A stretch of 55,762 nucleotides of DNA from Bordetella hinzii LMG 13501 (lineage in GTDB: Bacteria > Pseudomonadota > Gammaproteobacteria > Burkholderiales > Burkholderiaceae_B), in contig NZ_LRUJ01000033.1 of the NCBI RefSeq assembly GCF_001548475.1, positions 1 to 55,762 of the forward strand, read 5' to 3'. How positions within the stretch are numbered: the first letter of the stretch is position 1; every line of letters begins with the position of its first letter. The notes under the pieces were generated by a model. That model saw only the letters and a program-made list of their open reading frames with translations, did not search any database and was not told where the DNA came from. The position numbers and the translations under genes were made by a program. Below are positions 7,356 through 15,734 of the stretch, piece by piece.

Positions 7356-8879
7356 ATGAACGACCGCCTCAGCCGTGTCCAAGCCTCGCGATCCGCCGCC
7401 GTGAAAGCCACCCTGGACTATCCGGTGATCGACACCGATGTCCACGTCAATGATTACGCCCCCATCCTGGAAGACTATGTGCAGCACTATGGCGGCGCCA
7501 AGCTGGTGGACGCCTTGCGCCGCGCGCTGGGTTCGCGTTTCGCGACCAAGGCCGAGGGCCGCGACTGGTATGCCCAGACGCCCGAGGAGCGCCAGTACCA
7601 CCGCACCCTGCGCGCGCCCTGGTGGGCGCGCGTGACGCGCAACACCCTGGACCTGGCCACCTACACCCTGCCCGAGCTGCTCTACGAGCGCCTGGCCGAA
7701 CAGGGCTCGGATTATTCGGTGCTGTTTCCCAATGATGTGCTGGCCCCGCTGGCCGCGCGCGACGACACGCGCCAGGCGCTGCACCGCGCCATCAATCATT
7801 TCCACGCCGACCAGTACCGCAAGTACAGCGACCGCCTCACGCCGGTGGCCGGCATCCCGCTGAACACGCCCCAGGAGGGCATCGAGGAACTGGAGTTCGC
7901 AGTCAAGACACTGGGCCTGAAGGTGATCAACATCGCCGGCGGCGTCAAGCGCCCCATCAAGGCCATCGCCGACAAATACCCGGCCGCGCAGTATCCCGAG
8001 ATCGCCAAGCACGCGCACTACATCGACTTCTACGGCATCGACAGCGAGCACGACTACGATCCCTTCTGGGCCAAGGTGGTCGAGCTCGGCGTGCCGGTGA
8101 CCACGCATTACGGCAGCCAGGGCTGGACCGGCCGGCACTCGATCAGCAACTATATGTTCAACCACATCGGCCACTTCGCCGATGGCTCCCAGGCCTTCGC
8201 CAAGGCGCTGTTCTTCGGCGGCGTGACGCGCCGCTTCCCCGGCCTGCGGGTGGCCTTGCTCGAAGGCGGCGCGGATTGGGGCTCGCACGTCTACACCCAT
8301 CTGGTGGACCGCTGGGAGAAGCGCAATCGCCAGGCCGTGCAGAACTACAACCCGGCCAATGCCGACCTGGCGCTGCTCAAGAACCTGTTCGAGCGCTACG
8401 GCGCCGACTTCATCCGCGGCCGCGAGCTGGACCCGGCCCAGCTGCTGCGCGACAGCCTGGGCATCTCCGCCCTGCCCCACAGCCGCGACCCCAACCCCGA
8501 CGAGCTGGACGACTTCGCCCTGGCCGGCATCGAAAAGGTCGAGGACATCCGCGACCGCTGGGTCAACAGCTTCTATTTCGGCTCCGAGGCCGACGACCGC
8601 ACCGTGGCGGCCGCCTTCAATGAGCGTGTCCATCCGCTGGGCGTGAAGATCAATGCCATCTGGTCCTCGGATGTCGGCCACTGGGATGTGCCCGATCTGA
8701 CCGAGCCGCTGGCCGAGAGCTGGGACCTGGTCGAGCAAGGCGTGATCAGCGCCGAGGACTTCAAGGCCTTTGTCTTCGGCAATCCCTACCGTTTCTACAC
8801 CGAGGCCAACCCGGCCTTCTTCGCCGGCACCGAGGTCGAGCGCAAGCTCAACCGCGCCCCCCAGGCCAAAGCCGCCTGA
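7356..8879 (+). CDS. Amidohydrolase-2 family metal-dependent hydrolase/decarboxylase
   Basis: A 507-residue protein with the amidohydrolase-2 layout: an early metal motif VIDTDVHVNDYAP, a central TTHYGSQGW histidine, LLEGGADW, and a late SDVGHWDVPD with the conserved aspartate. Length is greater than the roughly 300-350 residues usual for the family because of inserts around residues 130-170 and 330-400. Such enzymes decarboxylate aromatic acids or hydrolyse C-N/C-C bonds at a divalent metal. TGGAG precedes the ATG. It is the first gene of a rightward operon with a sulfonate/nitrate-type ABC importer and an LLM monooxygenase. The 177-bp gap after the GntR gene contains a small GAAGG/CCTTC hairpin near 7203 and is wide enough for a promoter. 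Confidence 0.85.
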   Translation: MNDRLSRVQASRSAAVKATLDYPVIDTDVHVNDYAPILEDYVQHYGGAKLVDALRRALGSRFATKAEGRDWYAQTPEERQYHRTLRAPWWARVTRNTLDLATYTLPELLYERLAEQGSDYSVLFPNDVLAPLAARDDTRQALHRAINHFHADQYRKYSDRLTPVAGIPLNTPQEGIEELEFAVKTLGLKVINIAGGVKRPIKAIADKYPAAQYPEIAKHAHYIDFYGIDSEHDYDPFWAKVVELGVPVTTHYGSQGWTGRHSISNYMFNHIGHFADGSQAFAKALFFGGVTRRFPGLRVALLEGGADWGSHVYTHLVDRWEKRNRQAVQNYNPANADLALLKNLFERYGADFIRGRELDPAQLLRDSLGISALPHSRDPNPDELDDFALAGIEKVEDIRDRWVNSFYFGSEADDRTVAAAFNERVHPLGVKINAIWSSDVGHWDVPDLTEPLAESWDLVEQGVISAEDFKAFVFGNPYRFYTEANPAFFAGTEVERKLNRAPQAKAA

Positions 8880-8895
8880 TTCCTGGAGTGAATGC

Positions 8896-9978
8896 ATGAA
8901 CAAGCTGTCCAAGACGGCCGCGCGGGCGGCCCTGTTCCTCGCGCTGGCCGCCGGCGCCGCCCAGGCCGCCGATGTGGTCCGCATCGGCGTGGCCACCGCC
9001 GGCGGCGGCGACCCCATCACCTGGGGCGGCTCGCCCGGCGGCGTGGTGCGCGCCAACAATGCGCTGGAAGAGGCCTTCAAGGCCGACGGCGTCAAGGTGG
9101 AGTGGCTGTTCTTCAAGGGCGCCGGTCCCGCCGTGAACGAAGCCCTGTCCAATAAGCAGATCGACTTCGCCTACCAGGGCGACCTGCCCCAGGTGGTGGG
9201 CCGCGCCAATGGCCTGAAGACCAAGCTGCTGCTGGTCAGCGGCGCGCGCAACAACCTGTATGTCGTGGCGCCGCCGGCCTCCCCGCTGGCGCGCATCGAA
9301 GACCTGAAGGACCGCAAGGTATCCATCTTCCGGGGCACCAACGGCCATCTGGTCGCCATCAACGTGCTGGCCGCGCATGGCCTGGCCGAACGCGATATCA
9401 AGGGCGTGAACCTGGATTCGGGCAGCGCCCAGGCCGCCCTGGTCTCGCATGGCGTGGACGCGGCCTTCGGCGGTTATGAATGGTTCAAGGTGCGCGACCA
9501 GGGACTGGCCAAGGTCATCTACTCCACCCAGGGCCAGGACCCGGCCTACACGCGCCAGGCCTCGCTGCTGGTGCGCGAAGAGTTCGAGCGCGACAACCCG
9601 GCCCAAGTGCAGAAAGTGGTCGATGTCTTCGTGCAGGCCGCCAAATGGGCGTCCGATGAAAACAACCGCGATGCGCTGTTCAAGATCTGGGAAAAGAGCG
9701 GCGTGCCCTATGCCTCCTGGGCGGCCGAGTTCGACAAGCAGGACCTGGCCACGCGCAACTCGCCCCTGGTCGATGATTTCATCATCGCGCGCTACAAGGC
9801 CGTGGCCGCCGATGCGCTGAAAGAAAAGCTGATCCGCCGCGAAGTCTCGGTGGACGGCTGGTTCGATACGCGCTATCTCGAACAGGCGCTCAAGACCCAG
9901 GGACTGACCCAGTACTGGCCGCGCTACGACGCCAGCGGCAAGGTCCAGGCCGCGCCGCGCCAGGCCAGCGCCCGCTGA
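8896..9978 (+). CDS. ABC transporter substrate-binding protein (SsuA/TauA/NMT1 type)
   Basis: A 360-residue periplasmic protein beginning MNKLSKTAARAALF with a signal peptide ending AQAAD. The mature part has the aliphatic-sulfonate/nitrate binding-protein pattern: IGVATAGGGDPITWGG, then KGAGPAVNEALSNKQIDFAYQ and LKDRKVSIFRGTNGH. The start at 8896 is supported by TGGAG seven bases upstream; an open frame begins further upstream inside the amidohydrolase gene but would remove the signal peptide from the N-terminus. It is followed by two permeases and an ATPase, completing an importer. The family takes up sulfonates, nitrate, thiamine precursors or small aromatics; the ligand cannot be told here. 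Confidence 0.9.
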   Translation: MNKLSKTAARAALFLALAAGAAQAADVVRIGVATAGGGDPITWGGSPGGVVRANNALEEAFKADGVKVEWLFFKGAGPAVNEALSNKQIDFAYQGDLPQVVGRANGLKTKLLLVSGARNNLYVVAPPASPLARIEDLKDRKVSIFRGTNGHLVAINVLAAHGLAERDIKGVNLDSGSAQAALVSHGVDAAFGGYEWFKVRDQGLAKVIYSTQGQDPAYTRQASLLVREEFERDNPAQVQKVVDVFVQAAKWASDENNRDALFKIWEKSGVPYASWAAEFDKQDLATRNSPLVDDFIIARYKAVAADALKEKLIRREVSVDGWFDTRYLEQALKTQGLTQYWPRYDASGKVQAAPRQASAR

Positions 9979-10002
9979 CCCGTCCACGACAAAGGAGCCC
10001 GC

Positions 10003-10827
10003 ATGAGCACCTTGAGCCTGCCCCGCCTGCCGGGGATCGCGCTGGACGGCCGCGCCCTGGCGTGGCAGATCGCCCCCTGGCTGCTGCCGCTGTCGCTCTA
10101 CGCGCTGTGGCACCTGGGCGCCGCGCAGGGATGGATTTCGCCCCAGGTCCTGCCGCCGCCCGCTTATGTCTGGGACACGCTGCGCGACCTGGCCACCAGC
10201 GGCGACCTGTGGCTGAATCTGCGCGCCAGCATGGCGCGCGTGATCATCGGCTTTGCCGGCGGCAGCCTGCTGGGCCTGGCCCTGGGCACCGCCATGGGCC
10301 TGTGGCGCCCGCTCCAAGCCTATCTGCTGCCCACCTTCAATGCCCTGGTGCAGATCCCGGTGCTGGCCTGGCTGCCCTTCGTGCTCCTGCTGGTGGGCAT
10401 CGGCGAACCGCTGAAATACATCCTGATCGCCAAGGCCGCCCTGGTGCCCGTGACCCTGAACACGCTGCAGGGCTTCCGGCTGGCCAGCCCTGCCCTGCGC
10501 GAAGTGGCGCGGGTCTATGGCTACACCCGCCGCCAGGAAGTACTCGAAGTGATCCTGCCCCTGGCCACGCCCACCATCTTCACCGGGCTGCGGCTGGGCT
10601 TCACCAAGGCCTGGCTATCCCTGGTCGTGGTCGAACTGGTCGCCTCCAGCGAAGGGCTGGGCTATCTCATCGTCTACGGCCGTCAGCTGTTCCAACTCGA
10701 CCTGGTCATGGCCGCCGTCATCGTGGTGGGCGCGGTGGGCTACGCCATCGACCGCCTGCTCGACGGGAGCGAGGCCCGCTTCATCGGTGCGCGCCGCGCA
10801 CCCGCCGCCCTGGGAGAACGGCCATGA
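10003..10827 (+). CDS. ABC transporter permease, first copy (SsuC/TauC type)
   Basis: A 274-residue inner-membrane protein with about six hydrophobic segments and the cytoplasmic EAA loop EVARVYGYTRRQEVLEVILP followed by ATPTIFTGLRLG, the contact point for the ATPase. It lies 24 bp after the binding-protein gene and overlaps the second permease by ATGA. Having two different permeases, rather than one as in ssu or tau, suggests a heterodimeric membrane domain. The two share the loop almost word for word (VARVYGYTR), so they probably arose by duplication. Confidence 0.9.
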   Translation: MSTLSLPRLPGIALDGRALAWQIAPWLLPLSLYALWHLGAAQGWISPQVLPPPAYVWDTLRDLATSGDLWLNLRASMARVIIGFAGGSLLGLALGTAMGLWRPLQAYLLPTFNALVQIPVLAWLPFVLLLVGIGEPLKYILIAKAALVPVTLNTLQGFRLASPALREVARVYGYTRRQEVLEVILPLATPTIFTGLRLGFTKAWLSLVVVELVASSEGLGYLIVYGRQLFQLDLVMAAVIVVGAVGYAIDRLLDGSEARFIGARRAPAALGERP

Positions 10828-11606
10828 GCGAGCTGTCCCCCGTCGACGAAAACCACCGCCGCTGGCGCGGGCTGGTGCTGCCGGCCGCCGCCATCCTCGT
10901 CTGGTGGGCGGCCTCGCAGGCCGGCGTCGTCAACTCCGCCCTGCTGGTCTCGCCGGGCAAGGTGCTGCAGACGGCCGCCGACCAGATCCTCACCGGCAAG
11001 CTCTGGCGCGCCCTGGGCGCCAGCCTGGCGCGCGAACTCACCGGTTTTGTGATCGGCACCACGGCCGGCCTCTTGCTGGGCGCCCTGCTGGGCGTCTCGC
11101 GCGCCTTCAACCGCCTGGTCGGCCCGAGCTTCAACACCTTCAAGCAGATCTCGCTGTTTGCCTGGATCCCGCTGATCTCGGTGTGGTTCGGGCTGGGCGA
11201 CACCGCCAAGGTGGTGTTCCTCTCCCTGGCCGCCCTCGTGCCCGTGGTGGTCAACACCTGCGACGGCATACGCGGCACGCCGCCGGCCCTGCTGGAAGTG
11301 GCCCGGGTCTATGGCTACACCCGCCTGCAGACCTTCATCCATGTCGTGCTGCCGGCGGCCACGCCCGCCATCTTCACCGGCGTCTACCTGGCCCTGATCT
11401 ATTCCTGGCTGGCCACCATAGGCGCCGAGTATCTGCTGGTGGCCGGCGTGGGCATCGGCAATCTGCTCATCGAGGGCAGCGAGCACTTCCAGATGGACCT
11501 GGTGATCTTCGGCATGTTCGTCGTCGGCCTGGTGGGCTGGCTGATGAACGCCCTGGCCCGCCTCATCGAACGCCGCCTCGCCTTCCTGCGCGGCGCCGCG
11601 CAATAA
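10824..11606 (+). CDS. ABC transporter permease, second copy (SsuC/TauC type)
   Basis: A 260-residue permease beginning MSELSPVDENHRRWRGL, with an N-terminal hydrophobic anchor VLPAAAILVWWAAS and the EAA loop EVARVYGYTRLQTFIHVVLP then AATPAIFTGVYLAL. The start overlaps the stop of the first permease (ATGA), which implies coupled translation and a 1:1 pair. The downstream ATPase begins 17 bp later. Role: the second half of the membrane channel of the sulfonate/nitrate-type importer. Confidence 0.9.
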   Translation: MSELSPVDENHRRWRGLVLPAAAILVWWAASQAGVVNSALLVSPGKVLQTAADQILTGKLWRALGASLARELTGFVIGTTAGLLLGALLGVSRAFNRLVGPSFNTFKQISLFAWIPLISVWFGLGDTAKVVFLSLAALVPVVVNTCDGIRGTPPALLEVARVYGYTRLQTFIHVVLPAATPAIFTGVYLALIYSWLATIGAEYLLVAGVGIGNLLIEGSEHFQMDLVIFGMFVVGLVGWLMNALARLIERRLAFLRGAAQ

Positions 11607-11623
11607 CCACAGGACAGACCCGC

Positions 11624-12472
11624 ATGACAACGACTTCTTCTCCCGCGCTGGACCTGCAGCTGCAAGGCGTGGGCAAGCGCTACGCCAGCCCGCAGGCCGA
11701 CAGCGGCGCGCTCCAGGTGCTCGACGGCATCGACCTGCATATCCCGGCGGGCGAATTCCTCTCCATCGTCGGGGCCAGCGGCTGCGGCAAGTCCACCCTC
11801 TTGCGCCTGGTCCTCGGGCTGGACGCCCAGTACGAGGGCCAGATCACCCTGGGCGGCGAGCCGCTGCGGGGGACCGGCCCGGAGCGCGGCATCGTGTTCC
11901 AGGATCACCGGCTCTTCCCCTGGCTGACGGTGGCGCAGAACATCGCCGTGGGCCTGCGCAATGCGCGCGCCAGCGCCGCCGAGAAGCGCGACCGCGTGGC
12001 CGAGCACATCGCGCTGGTCGGACTGGAGGGCTTTGAACAATCCTATCCGCACCAGATCTCGGGCGGCATGGCCCAGCGCGTGGCGATCGCGCGCGGCCTG
12101 GTCAACCGGCCCCGGGTGCTGCTGCTGGACGAGCCTTTCGGCGCGCTGGACGCGCTGACGCGGGCGCGCCTGCAGGCCGAGCTGCAACGCATCTGGCAGA
12201 AGGAGCGCATCACCATGGTCCTCGTCACCCACGATGTCGAAGAAGCCGTGTTCCTGGGCGATCGCATCGTGGTCATGCAGCCGCGTCCGGGCCGCATCCG
12301 GCGCATCGTGCCGGTGCCGCTGGCCCACGCCCGCAACCGCAGCGATCCGCGCTTCATCCAGATCCGCGACGACGTGCTGTCGGACTTCCTGGCGCCGGGC
12401 GCCGGCGAGGACCTGCCCCGCGAACGCCCCCTGCCCCAGCCCTCTCTCGCCTCGCTGCGCATGGCCTGGTGA
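11624..12472 (+). CDS. ABC transporter ATP-binding protein (SsuB/TauB type)
   Basis: A 282-residue ATPase. Walker A GASGCGKST, Q-loop VFQDHRLFPW, signature SGGMAQRVAIARGL, Walker B VLLLDEPFGALD and the switch VTHDVEEAVFLGDR are all intact. The EEAVFLGDR ending and PRPGRI tail are typical of the nitrate/sulfonate/taurine family. It energises the two permeases immediately upstream. The start at 11624 follows an AGGACAG ribosome site; a longer open frame upstream runs antiphase through the permease gene and is not used. Confidence 0.93.
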   Translation: MTTTSSPALDLQLQGVGKRYASPQADSGALQVLDGIDLHIPAGEFLSIVGASGCGKSTLLRLVLGLDAQYEGQITLGGEPLRGTGPERGIVFQDHRLFPWLTVAQNIAVGLRNARASAAEKRDRVAEHIALVGLEGFEQSYPHQISGGMAQRVAIARGLVNRPRVLLLDEPFGALDALTRARLQAELQRIWQKERITMVLVTHDVEEAVFLGDRIVVMQPRPGRIRRIVPVPLAHARNRSDPRFIQIRDDVLSDFLAPGAGEDLPRERPLPQPSLASLRMAW

Positions 12473-12488
12473 GTCTCCGGAGACCCTG

Positions 12489-13838
12489 ATGACGACAAGA
12501 CAGATCAAGCTCGGCGCCTTCCTGATGCAGACCGGCCACCATATCGCGGCCTGGCGCCACCCCGGCGCCCAGGCCGACGCCGGCGTCAACATCCGCCATT
12601 ACGCGGACCTGGCCCGGCGCGCCGAAGCCGCCAAGTTCGACGCCATCTTCCTGGCCGACGCGGTGGGAGTGCGCAACAGCGAGCTGGACTCGCTGTCGCG
12701 CACCGCCCGCAGCGACCATTTCGAACCCTTGACGCTGCTCTCGGCGCTGGCCATGGTGACCGAGCGCATCGGCCTGATCGCCACCGTATCGACCACCTAC
12801 AACGAGCCCTATCATGTGGCGCGCAAATTCGCCTCGCTGGATCACATCAGCGGCGGGCGCTCGGGCTGGAACCTGGTGACCTCCAGCGGCCAGGGCGAAG
12901 CGCAGAACTTCAATCTCGATGAGCATGTGGACCACGCCCGGCGCTATGCGCGCGCGGCCGAGTTCCATGATGTGGTGCTGGGCCTGTGGGACAGCTGGGA
13001 GGACGACGCCTTCGTGCGCGACGCCGCCAGCGGCCAGTACTTCGATCCCGGCAAAGTGCACCCGCTCAATCACCGCGGCGAACACTTCCGCGTGCGCGGG
13101 CCCTTGAACGTGGCGCGCTCGCCGCAGGGACGGCCCGTGGTGGTGCAGGCCGGCGCCTCGCCCGCCGGCCGCGACCTGGCCGCGCGCACGGCCGAAGTCA
13201 TCTTCGTGGCGCACCAGACCTTCGACGAAGCCCAGGCCTTCTATCGCGACATCAAGCAACGCGCCCAGGTCTATGGCCGCGATCCCGGCCAGATCAAGAT
13301 CATGCCCGGCATCTTCCCCGTCATCGGCCGCAGCCAGGAAGAAGCCGAAGAGAAATTCGCGCGGCTGCAGGACCTCATCCATCCCGTGGTCGGCGTGCAG
13401 CTGCTGTCGAACATGATAGGCGCCGATCTCAGAGGCTATCCGGTCGACGGCCCCCTGCCCGAGCTGCCGGAGACCAATGGCGGCAAGAGCCGCCAGCAGC
13501 TGCTGGCGGACCTGGCCCGCCGCGACGGCCTGAGCATACGCGAGCTGTACCTGCGCATCGCTGGCGCCCGCGGACACCAGCAGATCGTGGGCACGCCCAA
13601 GCGCGTGGCCGACCAGCTGCAGCAGTGGTTCGAGGAAGAAGGCGCCGACGGTTTCAACATCATGTCGCCCTGGCTGCCCGGCGGCCTGGACGACTTCATC
13701 GAACTGGCCCTGCCCGAGCTGCGCCGCCGGGGCCTGGTGCGCAGCGAGTACCAGGGCAGCACCCTGCGCGAGCACCTGGGCCTGCACCGTCCGGCGCATC
13801 CGGCGGCGGCCGCGCGTGGCGCGCGCGCGGCCGCCTGA
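12489..13838 (+). CDS. LLM-class flavin-dependent monooxygenase (NtaA/SnaA/DszA type)
   Basis: A 449-residue luciferase-like protein. Family hallmarks are LGAFLMQTGHHIAAWRHP at the N-terminus, FDAIFLADAVG, STTYNEPYHVARKFASLDH and SGWNLVTSSG, then PVVVQAGASPAGRDLAA. These FMN-reductase-dependent enzymes oxidise sulfur- or nitrogen-bearing compounds (DszA sulfone, NtaA nitrilotriacetate, SnaA antibiotic precursor, or alkanesulfonates). It starts 16 bp after the ATPase gene in the same operon, so the imported compound is probably its substrate. No flavin reductase gene is visible in the window, so reduced FMN must come from elsewhere. The C-terminus ends in an Ala-rich tail. Confidence 0.9.
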   Translation: MTTRQIKLGAFLMQTGHHIAAWRHPGAQADAGVNIRHYADLARRAEAAKFDAIFLADAVGVRNSELDSLSRTARSDHFEPLTLLSALAMVTERIGLIATVSTTYNEPYHVARKFASLDHISGGRSGWNLVTSSGQGEAQNFNLDEHVDHARRYARAAEFHDVVLGLWDSWEDDAFVRDAASGQYFDPGKVHPLNHRGEHFRVRGPLNVARSPQGRPVVVQAGASPAGRDLAARTAEVIFVAHQTFDEAQAFYRDIKQRAQVYGRDPGQIKIMPGIFPVIGRSQEEAEEKFARLQDLIHPVVGVQLLSNMIGADLRGYPVDGPLPELPETNGGKSRQQLLADLARRDGLSIRELYLRIAGARGHQQIVGTPKRVADQLQQWFEEEGADGFNIMSPWLPGGLDDFIELALPELRRRGLVRSEYQGSTLREHLGLHRPAHPAAAARGARAAA

Positions 13839-13846
13839 GGCCCGGC

Positions 13847-14062
13847 TCAAAGCTTGGCGACCGAGACCTCGGTTGCCTTGACAAAGGCCAGCACCTCGGT
13901 GCCGACCTGCAGGTCCAGCTCCTTGACCGACCGCGTCGTGATCACCGAGGTCACGACGCCGGCCGGTGTTTCGATGTCGACTTCGGACACCACGGAACCG
14001 AACACGATCTCCTTGATCTTGCCCCGGAACTGGTTGCGCGCGTTGATGGATGGAATGGCCAC
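13847..14062 (-). CDS. Molbindin (Mop-like, single TOBE domain)
   Basis: A 71-residue protein, MAIPSINARNQFRGKIKE at the start, with the TOBE molybdate-binding pattern SINARNQFRGKI, FGSVVSEVDIET, VTSVITTRSVKEL and FVKATEVSVAK. Such small proteins form hexamers that bind molybdate or tungstate in the cytoplasm. It starts with GTG at 14062, eight bases after GGAG; no good ATG is available. It sits convergent to the LLM monooxygenase, ending 8 bp beyond that gene's stop. No molybdenum enzyme is visible nearby, so its place here may be incidental. Confidence 0.88.
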   Translation of the reverse strand: MAIPSINARNQFRGKIKEIVFGSVVSEVDIETPAGVVTSVITTRSVKELDLQVGTEVLAFVKATEVSVAKL

Positions 14063-14110
14063 GAAGAAATCTCCTGCGTCATGCGCCCGGAAAGCCCCGG
14101 GAAGGCGGGC

Positions 14111-14131
14111 CCGCGCGCGTTCTGCGCGCGG
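14111..14131. repeat. 8-bp GC hairpin in the 195-bp gap between livF and the molbindin gene
   Basis: CCGCGCGC, GTTCT, GCGCGCGG form a hairpin. It lies downstream of leftward livF (stop near 14258) and upstream of the molbindin start, so it may mark the end of the ior-liv transcript. There is no T tract. The rest of the gap also has a weak dyad GCGAC-N9-GTCGC at 14178-14196 that could be an operator for the molbindin gene. Confidence 0.3.
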
Positions 14132-14257
14132 CTGCCCATAGCCTAAGGCGATACGCCGCGCCGGCAAACGCACAATTGCGACTAAGGATATGTCGCGTTG
14201 CCACCTCGGCGAAGCCTCGCCATCCGCCGGAAGACTCGCCCCCGGCGCCGCGGCATT

Positions 14258-14986
14258 TCACAATCCCAGGTACGCCGCCATCACCCGCGGGTCCCGCAGC
14301 AGCGCCTGCCCGCTGCCCGAGACGGTGATGCGCCCGACCTCCAGCACATAGGCATGGTCGGCCAGGGCCAGGGCGGCACGGGCGTTCTGCTCCACCAGCA
14401 GGACGGGCATGTCCAGGTCGCGCAGGCGGGCGACCACGTCCAGCACTTCGCGCACCAGCAGCGGCGCCAGGCCCATGGACGGTTCATCGAGCAGCAGTAC
14501 GCGCGGCCGGCTCATCAACGCCCGCGCGATGGCCAGCATCTGCTGCTGGCCGCCGGACAGCATGCCGGCGGCCAGTGCCCGCTTTTCGGCCAGCACGGGA
14601 AAGAGCGCGAACATCTCGTCCATGCGCTCACGCGCCTGGCGCGCGCGCACATAGCCGCCCAGAAGCAGATTGTCTTCGACGGACAGCGGCCCGAACACCT
14701 GGCGTCCTTCCAGCACCTGCGCCAGGCCGGCCCGCACCCGGCTGTCCGGCGGGTCGCGGCTGATGTCCCGGCCCAGCAGTTCGACGCGGCCGGCGCGCGT
14801 GGGCACCAGGCCCGACAAGGCGCGCAGCAGGGTGGTCTTGCCCGCGCCGTTGGCGCCCACCAGGGCCACGAGCTGGCCGCGCGGCAGGTCCAGGTCGATG
14901 CCGTGCAGCACTTCGATGCGTCCATAGCCCGCCTTCAGGCCGCGCACGGTGAGCGCCCCGGCCGGCGCCGCGGATTCATTCTGCAT
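14258..14986 (-). CDS. livF: Branched-chain amino acid-type ABC transporter ATP-binding protein LivF
   Basis: A 242-residue ATPase of the LivF group: GYGRIEVLHGIDL, Walker A GANGAGKTT, Q-loop/ordered VLEGRQVFGPLSVEDNL, signature LSGGQQQMLAIARAL, Walker B VLLLDEPSMGLAP and VLLVEQNARAAL. It pairs with LivG, overlapping that gene by 11 bp. It is the last gene of the leftward ior-liv run. HAAP-family transporters of this type take up branched-chain amino acids but also aromatic acids, amides and urea, so the substrate should be judged from the co-transcribed oxidoreductase rather than from the name. Confidence 0.93.
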   Translation of the reverse strand: MQNESAAPAGALTVRGLKAGYGRIEVLHGIDLDLPRGQLVALVGANGAGKTTLLRALSGLVPTRAGRVELLGRDISRDPPDSRVRAGLAQVLEGRQVFGPLSVEDNLLLGGYVRARQARERMDEMFALFPVLAEKRALAAGMLSGGQQQMLAIARALMSRPRVLLLDEPSMGLAPLLVREVLDVVARLRDLDMPVLLVEQNARAALALADHAYVLEVGRITVSGSGQALLRDPRVMAAYLGL

Positions 14987-15734
14987 GGCTGGCGGCTCCC
15001 AGATAGGCTTGGATCACTTTTTCGTCGGCGCGGATCTCCTGCGCGCTGCCTTCGGCCAGGCGTCTGCCATGGTCCAGCACCAGGATGCGGTCGGAAATCT
15101 CCATCACCAGCCGCATATCGTGTTCGACCAGCAGGATGGTGATGCCGGTCCCGGCGATGCGCCGGATGAGCCGGGTGAGTTCGGCCGTTTCGCTGTCGTT
15201 CAGGCCCGCGGCCGGCTCGTCCAGCAGCAGAAGACGCGGCTCGCCGGCCAGCGCGCGCGCGATCTCCAGCCGCTTGAGCGCGCCAAAGGACAGCTGCGAG
15301 GCATGATGCTCCCGATACTCGCCCACGCCGGCCATCTCCATCCAGGCCAGGGCGTCGCGCGCTAGCCGCCGGTCAGCCGCGCGCGTCCATCCCATGAGGC
15401 CGACCAGCAGGCCGGCCCGCTGGCGCAGGTGCGCGCCCAGCATGACGTTCTCGCGCGCCGTCATGTTCATGCACACCTGCAGGTTCTGGAAGCTGCGGCT
15501 CACGCCGCGCCGCGCCAACTGTTCGGGCGCCATGCCGCCGATCGGCTTGCGGTCGAGCAGGATGTCGCCCTCGCTGGGCGCATAGACGCCGCTGATCAGG
15601 TTGAACAGCGTGGTCTTGCCCGCGCCATTGGGCCCGATCACCGCATGGACGTCGCCCTCGCGCACACGGAAACTCACATCCTGCACGGCGGCCACGCCGC
15701 CGAAGAAACGTGTCAATCCCTTGACCTCCAGCAT
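14976..15734 (-). CDS. livG: Branched-chain amino acid-type ABC transporter ATP-binding protein LivG
   Basis: A 252-residue ATPase beginning [20 protein letters not shown], with Walker [10 protein letters not shown], the LivG-type [18 protein letters not shown], signature [15 protein letters not shown], Walker [14 protein letters not shown] and [16 protein letters not shown]. The ATG at 15734 touches the livM stop (TGATG); a GTG three bases further upstream would make a 4-bp overlap instead. Either way translation is coupled to livM. It forms the nucleotide-binding heterodimer with LivF. Confidence 0.93.
   Translation of the reverse strand: MLEVKGLTRFFGGVAAVQDVSFRVREGDVHAVIGPNGAGKTTLFNLISGVYAPSEGDILLDRKPIGGMAPEQLARRGVSRSFQNLQVCMNMTARENVMLGAHLRQRAGLLVGLMGWTRAADRRLARDALAWMEMAGVGEYREHHASQLSFGALKRLEIARALAGEPRLLLLDEPAAGLNDSETAELTRLIRRIAGTGITILLVEHDMRLVMEISDRILVLDHGRRLAEGSAQEIRADEKVIQAYLGAASHAE

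Noticed and set aside
7251-9152. 633-codon open frame on the minus strand
   Set aside because: It is antisense to the amidohydrolase-2 and binding-protein genes, whose protein families are unmistakable. Long antisense frames are common in GC-rich DNA; the product is Gly/Ala/Val-rich with no domain.
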